A stretch of DNA of 64,000 nt from Sinorhizobium sp. RAC02 (lineage in GTDB: Bacteria > Pseudomonadota > Alphaproteobacteria > Rhizobiales > Rhizobiaceae): assembly GCF_001713395.1 (NCBI RefSeq), contig NZ_CP016451.1, forward strand, positions 62,001-126,000. The letters run 5' to 3'. Within the stretch, counting starts at the first letter, position 1. The number at the start of each line of letters is the position of its first letter. The notes below the pieces were generated by a model. The model had not been told where the DNA came from. It worked only from the letters and a program-made list of their open reading frames with translations, and ran no database searches. Below are positions 27,453 through 36,492 of the stretch, in pieces. A program made the translations under genes and the position numbers.

Positions 27453-28712
27453 ATGACGGAATTTTCAAAGACCTTGATGGTTTCGACCGATGTTGCCCAT
27501 ATCGTGCTCTTTCACCCGGACGATCTCGCCCATGCCAGTGAATGGCCGATCGCCTGGTATTCCGAATCCTTTATTTTTCCGGCTGAAAGCACAAAAGGGC
27601 GGCTGATTGCCTGGTGCACGAACAGCGACGGAGGATTTGCCGTGCGCGTCACGAATGGCGCCATGACGGAGCGGGAGCAACATTATGCCGGCCCCAGCTG
27701 GACCTTTCCCTACACCGTGCGCCATGGCCAGGTTTTTCTCGACAACACCGATGCCTTGCCGGGCGCGGAGCAGATGACGCAGACGTCGGATTATCCGGAA
27801 TACTGGATCGACGTTGCGAACGGCATCTATGCCGTTACGGTGACCGCGATTGAATGGATTGCGGAGCGGGGAGCCAAAGATGATGGTGCCGACACCTTAC
27901 CGAATTATGTGGTGCGGTTTCAGCCGAGTCCGTCGCAGGTTATAAAGCCGGCGAAACGTCCGCCCGATCTCGAATGCCTGACGGATGCCGTTGCCACCGA
28001 TGAGATCTACATCCATACGCCAAAGCCTGCGAAACCGATCGATTTCGACCGTCACTATCCGGCGTTCGCATCCGTCAACGTGTCCAGAGCCGGTCAGAGC
28101 TTCTCGACACAAGGCGAAGCTCCAATCGAAGCGGCGATGCCTACAGACGGTGATAAGTTCGCCATTTTCGACCAACCCTTCGTCGTGGCGGCCGAACTCA
28201 TCCCCGGCGCACCGGCGGTCATTGCCCAATGCCACGGAAGCGGAGGGCGCCCGGGCGAGGCCATGCGTTATTCGTTTCTCGCCCGCCAGATTGTCGAAAT
28301 ATCCGAAGTCGCGGGATTTTTCGTGGAGGGCGCGTATGCCAAACTTGGTACGACCGGCTTCTTTCGAAGGCAGCCAAAACCTACTCCGCCGAACGCAATT
28401 GCCGCCGTCCGAATCCGCCCGCTTCCCTCAACCCCCGATACGGCGCTTTCCGTCGCGGTGACTGACCTGCGGAGCAAGGTCCTGGAAGATCTGCGAGGCG
28501 GAGGCCTGCTCGCCCGCCAACTCGGTGGCCTTGCCGGCTACGAAGCAATGAGGCTTGAAGCCTCGCCGGACGCCGGGACATTGACGGACTGGCTGATCGA
28601 TACTCTACCCATGCCCGCCGACCAGCGCCTCCGTATCAGCGCTCTGCCGCCAAATGCCCAGACTGCCGCATTGAGCGCCTTGTATGCAGAGGCTGGTTCA
28701 CGACCCGAATGA
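27453..28712 (+). CDS. Uncharacterised protein, immunity-like
   Basis: A 419-residue soluble protein with no family that I can name. The N-terminal 130 residues (TLMVSTDVAHIVLFHPDDLAH ... YPEYWIDVANGIYAVTVTAIEW) look like a compact beta domain seen in some immunity-type proteins. A second beta-rich part runs from about residue 185 to 330. The last 80 residues are helical. I start at the ATG at 27453 with GAGGGACGATG upstream; an earlier in-frame start would add a non-conserved leader. It lies 125 bp from the divergent DUF1963 gene. Confidence 0.65.
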   Translation: MTEFSKTLMVSTDVAHIVLFHPDDLAHASEWPIAWYSESFIFPAESTKGRLIAWCTNSDGGFAVRVTNGAMTEREQHYAGPSWTFPYTVRHGQVFLDNTDALPGAEQMTQTSDYPEYWIDVANGIYAVTVTAIEWIAERGAKDDGADTLPNYVVRFQPSPSQVIKPAKRPPDLECLTDAVATDEIYIHTPKPAKPIDFDRHYPAFASVNVSRAGQSFSTQGEAPIEAAMPTDGDKFAIFDQPFVVAAELIPGAPAVIAQCHGSGGRPGEAMRYSFLARQIVEISEVAGFFVEGAYAKLGTTGFFRRQPKPTPPNAIAAVRIRPLPSTPDTALSVAVTDLRSKVLEDLRGGGLLARQLGGLAGYEAMRLEASPDAGTLTDWLIDTLPMPADQRLRISALPPNAQTAALSALYAEAGSRPE

Positions 28713-28855
28713 CCGCGCTGCCTTCCGTAGGAATGACGAGGAGAGCTGCCTGGGCGGAGGGGCTCACCTCCTTGGCCATGCAGTGAACTGGCCTATCTGA
28801 TGATAATCGATTGGGCTACCGTTCGGAGCGCCTAAAGAGCGAAAGGACCTGTCGC

Positions 28856-30307
28856 GTGACGAAGATTGAAGAGGCCGTAGCGAAGCTGCCGTTCGAAAAG
28901 GACCCGTACTTTCCCTATCAATATCCCGAGGAAGAGATCGCAGCCTGCGAGGCGCTGATCGACCGGCCGTTTCCGGACGAGCTCCGCTGGTATCTGACGA
29001 ATGTCGGCTGGCGAAAGATTGACTACGATCATCGCTCGATCCTCGTCAAAAATGGGGAGTATATTTATGAGCTGATGTTCGAAGCGGCTGAACATGAGAC
29101 CTTTGCCCGGAGCGGCTACGCAAACTACCTGGAGCGCAACGAAGGAGGCCGGCTGCCTCACGGACCAACGCTCTATTTTCCGATCGGAAAGATAGAAGGC
29201 GAGTTCAATCCGTCCGTCTCGTTGCGGCTGCTCGTGAACTTAAACCACCCAGATTACGGTTCCATCTGGGGCGTTCGTCCGATCGGTTATTTTGGTGACC
29301 AAACGCCATCCGAGCCGATCCGCCTTGCCGCTGATCTCGCCTCTTTCCTTGAGCAGATCGGGCCGTCCAGGAAGCTCCAGCCGATTGCCGCGAAAAACAA
29401 TGCGGCTCTGTTCGACCGGTTGTTCTCGCACTACATCGCCGCACCACCGATTGAACCCACGGTCATGGACGATCCGGCCGCACTGCTGCATTTCTTCTTC
29501 GACAATCGCGAGACAACCATTTTCGACGGGGCCCGCAATATCGAGAAGCAGCGGCACACCCGATCCACTCGTTACGAGACCGCAGAAGGCATGACGGAGG
29601 CTGGCCGTTCGATGGCTGAAGACCTGCCGACCAATCCCTTCCATGGTTCAACGCCTGTCAGGCGACGCGACGTCAAGATCGGTACGCCGGCGAAGTATGA
29701 CGGCATCTATGGCGCCGAACGGCTGACGCCCCACTATATGGTCGTGTCGGTGGATAGCGTCGTCGGCGAGAATCTGAAGCTGAAGGAGGAATATCTTTTG
29801 TTTCACGATCAGGCGACAGGGAACTGGTCGATCGTGCATCGGTTGAATTCGACGATCCCGGGCGTGAAGGTTGCCGGGGTCGGTACGTTCGCCTTCGACT
29901 CTACCTACAAATGGCAGTCGAAGAAAAAGGTGACGCCGGCCTGGAGCGAGTTGAAGGCCGAACTCCGCGTTGAGGGCGAAGAGGATGCGCTGACAGCGCA
30001 TCGCATCGGGTTCGTCAAGGAGATTATCGAGAATGCCGATTTCCGGCCTGCCTTCGAAGCCTATGTGTTCAAGCTCTACCAGGAGCGGTTCTATCCCGAG
30101 TTCGAGGCGATGGGGCTAAACGAGCGGAAAGATTGGGACAAAGCATTTCCAGTCGTTTCAGACCCTGCCGAAATCTGGCGACTGCTCGGCAAAAAGGCGA
30201 CGGTTCACGTTGAGAGCGATGCAGTTTTTGAATTCCACGTCGAAGCGGGCTTCGATCCCGAGCACGGGGTATCGGTGAGAGTTCAGGACTGGGAGATCAA
30301 AAGCTAA
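28856..30307 (+). CDS. SUKH and DUF6985-like fusion protein
   Basis: A 483-residue cytoplasmic protein. Residues 1-185 are SMI1/KNR4-like (EEEIAACEALIDRPFPDELRWYL, then TLYFPIGKIEGEF and IGYFGDQTP). The C-terminal 200 residues (from about VKIGTPAKYDGIYG) end in FVKEIIENADFRPAFEAYVF and FDPEHGVSVRVQDWEI, which matches the ending of DUF6985 domains. Two immunity-type domains in one chain suggest a double-specificity inhibitor. I use the GTG at 28856 because GAAAGGA lies upstream and SUKH helix 1 starts there; the sequence before it does not look coding. Confidence 0.75.
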   Translation: MTKIEEAVAKLPFEKDPYFPYQYPEEEIAACEALIDRPFPDELRWYLTNVGWRKIDYDHRSILVKNGEYIYELMFEAAEHETFARSGYANYLERNEGGRLPHGPTLYFPIGKIEGEFNPSVSLRLLVNLNHPDYGSIWGVRPIGYFGDQTPSEPIRLAADLASFLEQIGPSRKLQPIAAKNNAALFDRLFSHYIAAPPIEPTVMDDPAALLHFFFDNRETTIFDGARNIEKQRHTRSTRYETAEGMTEAGRSMAEDLPTNPFHGSTPVRRRDVKIGTPAKYDGIYGAERLTPHYMVVSVDSVVGENLKLKEEYLLFHDQATGNWSIVHRLNSTIPGVKVAGVGTFAFDSTYKWQSKKKVTPAWSELKAELRVEGEEDALTAHRIGFVKEIIENADFRPAFEAYVFKLYQERFYPEFEAMGLNERKDWDKAFPVVSDPAEIWRLLGKKATVHVESDAVFEFHVEAGFDPEHGVSVRVQDWEIKS

Positions 30308-30492
30308 AGGCTCAGTTCGCCTATTCACGCAGCCTTCCAAGTTGGGTCTCGAAAGATGGCGTCACGGTGACCCTTCCAAACCGTGTCGACGAGCGCGGCA
30401 GAGACGAAGTGGATGGCTAGTGCTCGTGTTCAGGTTTCTTCGGACCGGGTTTGCAGACTTTCGATCTGCCCCGCTGTCATCGCATTGAGGAG

Positions 30493-30717
30493 TTAAAGCA
30501 ATCTATAGGTGTCGTCGCTGTAACCATCGATAACCAACTCCGCCCTTTCATCAGCAGCGCCCGGGAAGTCGAAACGGACTTCGGCCGATAGTCCGCCTTC
30601 AACGGAACGGTTCTCAAACGTTTCAGTCAATGGGCCCAACGACCAGACCGCTGCCTCCTGCATCTTCCGGCCAAACCATCATGCGTGTTTGGCGATGAAG
30701 ATGTACCATTCGTTCAT
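30493..30717 (-). pseudogene. Small gene with an in-frame TGA (codon 13)
   Basis: From the ATG at 30717 one frame reads MNEWYIFIAKHA, then TGA at 30679-30681, and continues in the same frame as WFGRKMQEAAVWSLGPLTE and so on to ELVIDGYSDDTYRLL before TAA. The post-stop part is convincingly coding in composition. With TGA read as an amino acid the product is 74 residues. I do not recognise the family. A nonsense mutation is the simplest reading; an internal start at ATG 30660 could still give a shorter protein. The gap from 30308 to 30492 is otherwise empty. Confidence 0.6.
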
Positions 30718-30751
30718 CGCTAGTGTAAAATCTTGAATCTCGGAGACAAGC

Positions 30752-31690
30752 ATGAGCTCGGGTCTGCTACATTACCTCAAACGCCTGTTCTCGTCCGACA
30801 TAGCGGCTGACGCGTCCTTGCCTGCGCAGGGCGCAGGACTTCGGCTGCCGGCAGGTGTGGAGCACCTGAGAATAAACAAGGCTGCAGGACTCAGTGGCTA
30901 CCTCCCGTTAGGTTTCGTAACCTTTGAGGCCCATCAGCTCGGCAATGGCGATTATTTTGGTTTTTACTGGCCGGTAGGTCGGGAGAACAGGGAGCCGTTG
31001 ATTGCGGAAACGCAGCATGACGGCGGGAGACTTGAGCCAGGCTTTAGTGGCTTGCAGGCGTTCCTGAGGAAGACCGAAGGTATCGACAGTCATGACTGGA
31101 TAGAGCTGCCGACTGTTGAAGAAGACCCGGATTCGCCGAGGAATTGCTTTTCAATGGCGCGTGAACTGATTGCTCAAAAGGCGTTTGAGCCGGCCGTTGC
31201 ACAACTTGAAAAGGCTGTGGCTGCGTTGCCGGAATATACAGAAGCGCTGGCTGCGCTGGCCGGCCAGTACTTGAGAATAGGGCGTACCGAAGAGGCTTGC
31301 CGCTTGGCCGTTCAGATGATTATTTCTCCACCGAGCTTCGGTTTTGGTGGGCCGGTCGATAATATTGCGCGCTGGTTCTCTCGTCTTGATACTGGCCCGG
31401 TGGATCTCGCGGAAGATCCGATCTGGAGGGGACGTGCAAAACTTGCCTCGATTCCGACGGGAGGGACAAAAGTCAGTGAGGCCTACCCCGTGTTGCGCGA
31501 AGCTATGGATGTCTACGCTGAACGGGGCGAGCTCGTGAAGGCGCTGACATTGATGCAGACCTATTCGGACTTCATGAACAGCGAAACAAGGTCGTTTCAG
31601 GAACGACAAGGCTATGATTTCGCGACACACAGGGCGCGGCAACGAGACCTGAGTCAAAAGTTACCGAACGGTCCTCGCTATCTGAGCTGA
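30752..31690 (+). CDS. SUKH-like and TPR protein
   Basis: A 312-residue soluble protein. Residues 30-115 (YLPLGFVTFEAHQLGNGDYFGFYWPVG ... GGRLEPGFSGLQAFL) recall the C-terminal half of SUKH-type domains. Residues 130-200 form two tetratricopeptide repeats (FEPAVAQLEKAVAALPEYTEALAALAGQYLRIG). The C-terminal helices carry LREAMDVYAERGELVKALTLM. GGAGACAAGC precedes the ATG at 30752. It is divergent from the broken gene at 30493. Its likely role is protein binding; immunity is inferred from the neighbourhood. Confidence 0.65.
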   Translation: MSSGLLHYLKRLFSSDIAADASLPAQGAGLRLPAGVEHLRINKAAGLSGYLPLGFVTFEAHQLGNGDYFGFYWPVGRENREPLIAETQHDGGRLEPGFSGLQAFLRKTEGIDSHDWIELPTVEEDPDSPRNCFSMARELIAQKAFEPAVAQLEKAVAALPEYTEALAALAGQYLRIGRTEEACRLAVQMIISPPSFGFGGPVDNIARWFSRLDTGPVDLAEDPIWRGRAKLASIPTGGTKVSEAYPVLREAMDVYAERGELVKALTLMQTYSDFMNSETRSFQERQGYDFATHRARQRDLSQKLPNGPRYLS

Positions 31691-31945
31691 CCAAAACTCC
31701 AGCAGCCGTCAGACCGCTATGCCGGGGCCGCGAAGAAGATTCACGCTTCGGCGCTAACCGGCGGCCGGATCAGACCGGGAGACAGCACCTATAAGAGTAG
31801 GTCAGATCTCTCTCTGCCTGCGACGAAGGCGAGCAACTGCTGGAGGTTCTGTGCTTCCTCCTCGGCACCCTTCCTTCACGGGTGGAGAATGAAGAAATGA
31901 CATAAACGCCCACTAAACCGGACTGTGCCGATGAAGGGCGGGCGG

Positions 31946-32947
31946 ATGCGGGAGGGCACATTGATCGAGTTCCTTACTTACGAAGGCGCACCCATTGCGG
32001 TACCGGCATTCCGGATCATCGCCGTGCTCGAAGGTGATATCCACGATGAAGCGAACCGACCGGGGCTGACCAGAGCCTACGGAATGTTCGAGGCGGCTTT
32101 CGACGAGGCGGCCGACACGGCTTCCTATAATTTCCCCGGCCACAAGGGCAAGCTTCGCAAAATCACGGCCTCTCTCAAGAAAGACGGCCGGGCCTTTTTC
32201 GCCCGCGAGGAAACCAGCTATGGCGAAGGCCTCCGCCGCTATAGCCGTGCGTTCGCTGACTTCGAAGAGCCGGCCCTACCTTTTTTCGGTGTCGAGCAGC
32301 GCAGCTACGAATGCTTCCTCGAACTCGACCTTCCAGCCGATGATGCTCGCATCCTCAGCCTTGCAGAAGACATTGCCGGGGAATTGGGCCGCACACGCAC
32401 CATCTGGGCCGTGATGGGCATGGGCTTCTTCCTCCCGCCCTACAAGAGCAGCCTTGCCTTCATGCTCGGACGATCCATCGGGCGCTATCGCACTGGTATC
32501 GACATCTCACCGTCTATGGTGACCGATGGACTGCGCAGGGAAGGCTCGGCGCACCGCTGGAAAGAAGACGAGCAACCGGGCATTCCGGATCTCGGCTGGA
32601 AGACATTCATCGGACGCGAGTTCTGGCCACGCATCCCCGATGTCGCTGTCGCGCTCAAGGCGGAACCCGATATCACCGTTGAAGAGCTCGACAACGCTCT
32701 CGTGATCACGGCGGGCGACAGGCCGATTTGGGGCGACGTCGATCAGGGTGAGGATATTTCCGCTTACTACACGGTCGCGAAACATCTTTCGCCCATCGCC
32801 TATCCGGTGGAAGCCGGCAAGGCTTTCATGTTTGGCGGCGACACCTATGATGCGGGTCATGTCGCTCGGGTCGAGGCCTACCTCACACGCTACATGCAGG
32901 CGTACAAGAAAGAAGGGCGGCAGGCACTAACGCCGAAACCGCGCTGA
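31946..32947 (+). CDS. DUF3396 type VI immunity-family protein
   Basis: A 333-residue cytoplasmic protein. The C-terminal region (PGIPDLGWKTFIGREFWPRI, ELDNALVITAGDRPIWGDVDQGEDISAYYTVAKHLSPI) and the middle IWAVMGMGFFLPP segment match the DUF3396 family, members of which protect against type VI secretion effectors. No secretion gene is in the window. The ATG at 31946 has AAGGGCGGGCGG upstream; an ATG at 31931 is also possible. It is followed 46 bp later by a decayed TPR gene, probably once in the same operon. Confidence 0.78.
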   Translation: MREGTLIEFLTYEGAPIAVPAFRIIAVLEGDIHDEANRPGLTRAYGMFEAAFDEAADTASYNFPGHKGKLRKITASLKKDGRAFFAREETSYGEGLRRYSRAFADFEEPALPFFGVEQRSYECFLELDLPADDARILSLAEDIAGELGRTRTIWAVMGMGFFLPPYKSSLAFMLGRSIGRYRTGIDISPSMVTDGLRREGSAHRWKEDEQPGIPDLGWKTFIGREFWPRIPDVAVALKAEPDITVEELDNALVITAGDRPIWGDVDQGEDISAYYTVAKHLSPIAYPVEAGKAFMFGGDTYDAGHVARVEAYLTRYMQAYKKEGRQALTPKPR

Positions 32948-32993
32948 CACCCGTTCTATTGATGCAAGTTTTCGCGTGAACAGAGAAAGAAGC

Positions 32994-33828
32994 AATGGAA
33001 GATTTCGCCTCCCGTTTCGCCAATTTGAAAACGTTTCTGGACGACCCGGACGCCTTGTTTCCCGGTGCCGAAATGCGCGATGAACTGCTTGGCCGAGCCG
33101 CTTCTTCCTGATCGTGCCTCGGAAGCAAGGTTGTTTTGCGAACTCGCATTGCTTGAAGGCAAACGCGGTGACTTGATCTGCCTCGAGCACGCCGACCGTG
33201 CGCTTGCAGCGCATGCCGAAACCGGCGTCCTTCCCCACATGAGCCTTTACTTCATGCACTTGGTTTGCGCGGTGCCGGAACTGCCTGGCGCGGCGGACCG
33301 AGGACAGCGATGCATCTCGAGCGCGCCCTGGCTCTCCATCCTCAAAGTGGACGCCCCCCCGCAGAGGCCTTTGCTATCCGGCTTAACCGGGGCGTCTACG
33401 AAGACACGATGGGCACAGCGCGCATGGGGCTAGATTGGTATGAGCCTCTATTGGCCGATGCTGAGCGCCACTACGGCAACGATAGTGAAGAACTGAGCCA
33501 CCTCCTTGGCCTTATGTCCGCAGCCGAGGAGAAGCGGGGCAACATGAAACAGGCGCTCGCCTATGGCGAACGCAGCTACGCCCTTGTAGATGACCGTGTA
33601 GATCGAGGTCGCCGCGTCAGCGCATTCGTGACCTTCGCCAAGCTCAATCATCGCGTTGGCAAAACGCGAAGGTCTCGACAACTCCTTGATGAGGCCGTCG
33701 CCTTTGCCGATGCCAACTGCTCCTCCGCTACCCAAAGTTTTGCTCGCAGCGAGAAGCTGAGCCTATTTCCGCGCCACGGATTGTCTTTGCTGTTTCATCG
33801 GATCCGCGGCATGTTCAGACGAGTCTGA
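32994..33828 (+). pseudogene. TPR-type gene broken by two frameshifts
   Basis: Three frames must be joined. From the ATG at 32994 the frame reads MEDFASRFANLKTFLDDPD and ends at TGA 33108-33110. From about 33090 a second frame gives EARLFCELALLEGKRGDL and LEHADRALAAHAETGVLPHM. From about 33300 a third gives MHLERALALHPQSG, SHLLGLMSAAEEKRGNMKQ and VSAFVTFAKLNHRVGKTR to 33828. Joined, they form a helical repeat protein of about 275 residues. The first shift is near 33090 and the second near 33260-33300. Assembly error cannot be excluded, but two shifts in one gene favour decay. Confidence 0.7.
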
Positions 33829-34206
33829 GTCAGCGCATGATCAGAGACGACATGCTCAAAACGATCATGGCCCTGGCGATTGCCGCTATGGGCCCCGCCA
33901 ACCACTCCACGGCTGGCGAGGCCCATCGCGGCCATCGCATCAGGTTTGACACGCTCCGGGCATCTTGAGGCTCTAGACTGGGCTGAACGTTTGAGGTCAA
34001 GTGCTGAAGCATTCGAGAGACTTTTCAGGAGAGCCGTCCCCGACCCAGCAAAAACGCTTGGCGCACTGAAGGACACAACGGTAGCGGATAGAGGAGACGC
34101 TGTCGGGTTTGTCTATGCCCCCTTCAGGCCACTAGGCGATGCCGTGGGCATACGGATCCTGGGCCTCAACAGCAATTCCGATAGCTACCATTTCCAAAGG
34201 ATTGAC
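33829..34206. other. Region of uncertain coding, possible gene fragment
   Basis: A plus-strand frame from 33880 to 34239 contains a protein-like stretch (ADRGDAVGFVYAPFRPLG, HFQRIDLKTIFGDQIK), but it lacks a good start and runs into the convergent gene at 34207. It may be the tail of a lost gene. I see no promoter or repeat here. Confidence 0.35.
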
Positions 34207-34512
34207 CTAAAGACTATATTCGGCGACCAGATCAAGTAGATGGTGGCCGTGCACTTCTCGTGCTGCAAGATCGACGATGAGGACGAGAAAAAACTCGTTG
34301 CGGTTGGTGCCGATCAGAATATGTTCGAGTTGCCCGTCAGCGCTCCGGTAAACGCTAACCACGTCGTAGACCTTGATCCCCAACGGCATAACGATGGCAT
34401 CCACATGAGGCCAGACATCGACGGCAGCTTCGGCGCTCGCCGTAACGTCCTGCATCGGTTCGGCAAAACACGCGCTGAACTCGTCCCTTGTCAGAAGGCG
34501 GGTGGGCTTCAT
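34207..34512 (-). CDS. Small uncharacterised protein
   Basis: A 101-residue cytoplasmic protein with strand-rich sequence (YDVVSVYRSADGQLEHILIGTN, FFLVLIVDLAAREVHGHHLLDL). The family is not recognised. Its ATG overlaps the stop of the YcxB-like gene in ATGA, so it is translationally coupled and probably a functional partner. Confidence 0.65.
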   Translation of the reverse strand: MKPTRLLTRDEFSACFAEPMQDVTASAEAAVDVWPHVDAIVMPLGIKVYDVVSVYRSADGQLEHILIGTNRNEFFLVLIVDLAAREVHGHHLLDLVAEYSL

Positions 34513-35174
34513 CGCTTATCCGCCGTCGTCAGGTCCTTTTCAGGAAGGTTTGCTCTTCCTGCCGCCCCCATCCGAGCGAGGATCGGCTCGGACAACAACC
34601 GTCTTGACCAACGCGAAACGTTGTCTCGGAAGTTCTGGCGCTCCTCCTCCGAGATGAACACCCGTGAAGGCCATGGGTGGGACACCGTCCTGGACATCCA
34701 GAAATAAAAAGTTCCGGCGTCTTCTTCGATCGCGTAAAGCGAATCCCAGGTACAGGTAACCGTCTGACCGAGGACAGTGTAGCTGATACCGGCTGCGTCC
34801 ACGGTGGAGTCGACCGGCTTTCCAATAAGGCCTGCTTTCGCCAGCCGTCGGCGATACATGGATCTCAGCAAGGCTCGGCCGGGCGGAAGCAGCAGGTAGG
34901 TGAGGCCAACGCAAATGATGACCGTCGCTCCGACATAAAGGGTCAACTTAATGATTTGGCCAGTCTGCCAGTTATCGAAGTTGGTAATCAGCGAGACGAA
35001 AAGAGCTGCCAGCCCAACCGATCCGAGAGTTACGTCAGCAGGTAGCAGCTGACGCGATTGGTGCAAGATGTCGAGATGATCATCGAGCTCCAAAGTGAAG
35101 CTCTTGCGAAAAGCGGCCGACGCAGCCGACTGCCAGATCTTCGGAACCGAGCTCGGGGGCCGCTGTCCAGACAT
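34509..35174 (-). CDS. YcxB-like membrane protein
   Basis: A 221-residue protein with two transmembrane helices (about residues 47-66 and 76-97) and a C-terminal cytoplasmic domain (ISYTVLGQTVTCTWDSLYAIEEDAGTFYFW; RVFISEEERQNFRD), which is the YcxB-like pattern. The start at 35174 is well supported by GGAGGG 5 bases upstream. The layout matches the protein at 8892 near the other end of the island. The coupled small gene downstream may be its partner. A role in membrane-targeted immunity is inferred. Confidence 0.7.
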   Translation of the reverse strand: MSGQRPPSSVPKIWQSAASAAFRKSFTLELDDHLDILHQSRQLLPADVTLGSVGLAALFVSLITNFDNWQTGQIIKLTLYVGATVIICVGLTYLLLPPGRALLRSMYRRRLAKAGLIGKPVDSTVDAAGISYTVLGQTVTCTWDSLYAIEEDAGTFYFWMSRTVSHPWPSRVFISEEERQNFRDNVSRWSRRLLSEPILARMGAAGRANLPEKDLTTADKR

Positions 35175-35361
35175 GTCATCCCTCCAAATTCTGCTGCAGC
35201 GGCCGGTTTGCCCATCTCCAGGTGCCGCTGCTTTGCCCTGTCGAGCCAGGCATTATAGGCCGGCCCACCGGGTCGGCAACCGCTGGGTGGCTCTTTGGCG
35301 CCATTGACGAAAGGTCTAGTCGCATTGCCGAACACTGCGACTTGACCTAGAGCTCATCCGG

Positions 35362-36165
35362 TCATTGTTCAGCGAACATCAACTCGGCCATCCTTGCTTC
35401 GTCTGCCTTGGCTCCTTCGTGATCGCCTGCCTCGCGCCGAGCAGCGGCCCGGAAGCTATAAAGTCCGGAATCGCTTGGCGAGAGTTGGAGCGCGGCGTCG
35501 AAGTCCGTCAGCGCGCGAGCCGTGTCGCCTTCGTTCAAGTAGAAAAGGCCACGATTGGTCAGCGCGTGCACGGATCTTGGATCATAGGAGAGTGCCTGGT
35601 TGAGGTCAGCAAAGGCTGCGTCGGGCTCTCCAAGCCAACTCGAGATAGACGCACGGGTGACATAAAACTCCGCTTGCGAAGCGTCGAGACGTATCGCCTC
35701 GTTGACGTCTTTTAGAGCTGCGGGAAGGTTGCGACCATATAAGATGTTCGCCTTGCCGCGCCGCCAATAGGCATCAGCGAAGCCTGGCGCGACTGCGATG
35801 GCACGGCCATAGTCTGCCAATGCGGACCTATAGGCCTGGTCTTCGCCCGGCGCGTTCAAATCGGCGCGGTCAAGCAAAGCTTCGGCGAGATCGCGGCCTT
35901 GAAGGCCAGCAGCATCGACCAAGTGGTCACAGGCTGCCCGCGCCTTCTCCTGCTGTTGTAAGATTGCGCTCGCATCGATCTCCTTTTCTGGGGACGTTCC
36001 AGCGCTGTTGCTGCGGCAAAGCTGGCGTAACGTCGCAACCGGTATTTCGGGATCTTGTGCGACACGTCGGTCGGCATCGCTCTCGGCGAGGGCGGCGGAC
36101 ATGTCAGCGAATGCCGCGAGGCCGGCTGCTAAAAGCATCACAAATCGAAATTGAGGCACTATCAT
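35362..36165 (-). CDS. Exported TPR protein
   Basis: A 267-residue protein with a signal peptide (residues 1-27, ending ALAE) and at least four tetratricopeptide repeats from about residue 95 to the end (YRSALADYGRAIAVAPGFAD; LPAALKDVNEAIRLDASQAE; AFADLNQALSYDPRSVHAL; ALTDFDAALQLSPSDSG). A Cys pair lies before the repeats. GGAAGGGTGA precedes the ATG. It should act in the periplasm as a protein-binding scaffold. It is co-oriented with the SecY-like gene, 27 bp from the small membrane protein gene, so the three may be one operon. Confidence 0.78.
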   Translation of the reverse strand: MIVPQFRFVMLLAAGLAAFADMSAALAESDADRRVAQDPEIPVATLRQLCRSNSAGTSPEKEIDASAILQQQEKARAACDHLVDAAGLQGRDLAEALLDRADLNAPGEDQAYRSALADYGRAIAVAPGFADAYWRRGKANILYGRNLPAALKDVNEAIRLDASQAEFYVTRASISSWLGEPDAAFADLNQALSYDPRSVHALTNRGLFYLNEGDTARALTDFDAALQLSPSDSGLYSFRAAARREAGDHEGAKADEARMAELMFAEQ

Positions 36166-36192
36166 TCACCCTTCCTTTCCAGCAGATCGCTA

Positions 36193-36492
36193 TCACCCCG
36201 CAAACTTAAGCTGACCCGTCAACGCGCTCGTGACCAGCATGATGCCGACGGATGTGACTGCCGCGCGGAGGGCAAAGATCAGCAGTCTGCGCTCCGCGCG
36301 AAACAGAGGATCGGTCATCCATCGTGTATTTCTCGAGAAGTTGCGGCCGGCGCGTTCACCTAAGCGCAGGTTTCTGGTGTCGTCGCGCTCAATGCTTCGC
36401 ATGCGGAAAACAATGCGGACATTCGCGTAACCGATCAGGAGGCAGCTAGCGACGAAGACGCATACGAGGAACTCAAAAAAATATCTTGTCAT
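36193..36492 (-). CDS. Small membrane protein downstream of SecY-like gene
   Basis: A 99-residue protein with two hydrophobic helices (about 4-23 and 72-92) around a charged loop (IERDDTRNLRLGERAGRN). The ATG at 36492 lies inside the end of the SecY-like gene (20-bp overlap), so it is coupled to it. No family is recognised. By position it could be a small partner subunit, in the way SecE partners SecY, but the sequence gives no support for a SecE identity. Confidence 0.6.
   Translation of the reverse strand: MTRYFFEFLVCVFVASCLLIGYANVRIVFRMRSIERDDTRNLRLGERAGRNFSRNTRWMTDPLFRAERRLLIFALRAAVTSVGIMLVTSALTGQLKFAG

Noticed and set aside
30679..30681. TGA as a selenocysteine codon
   Set aside because: No SECIS-like hairpin is evident just after it, and a nonsense mutation is simpler in a decaying island.
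35030..35335. A 101-codon minus-strand frame overlapping the YcxB-like gene
   Set aside because: It overlaps the well-supported start at 35174 out of frame, and its composition is not protein-like after the overlap.
36193..36492. Calling the small membrane protein SecE
   Set aside because: It has two helices and none of the SecE signature; only its position next to the SecY-like gene suggests partnership.
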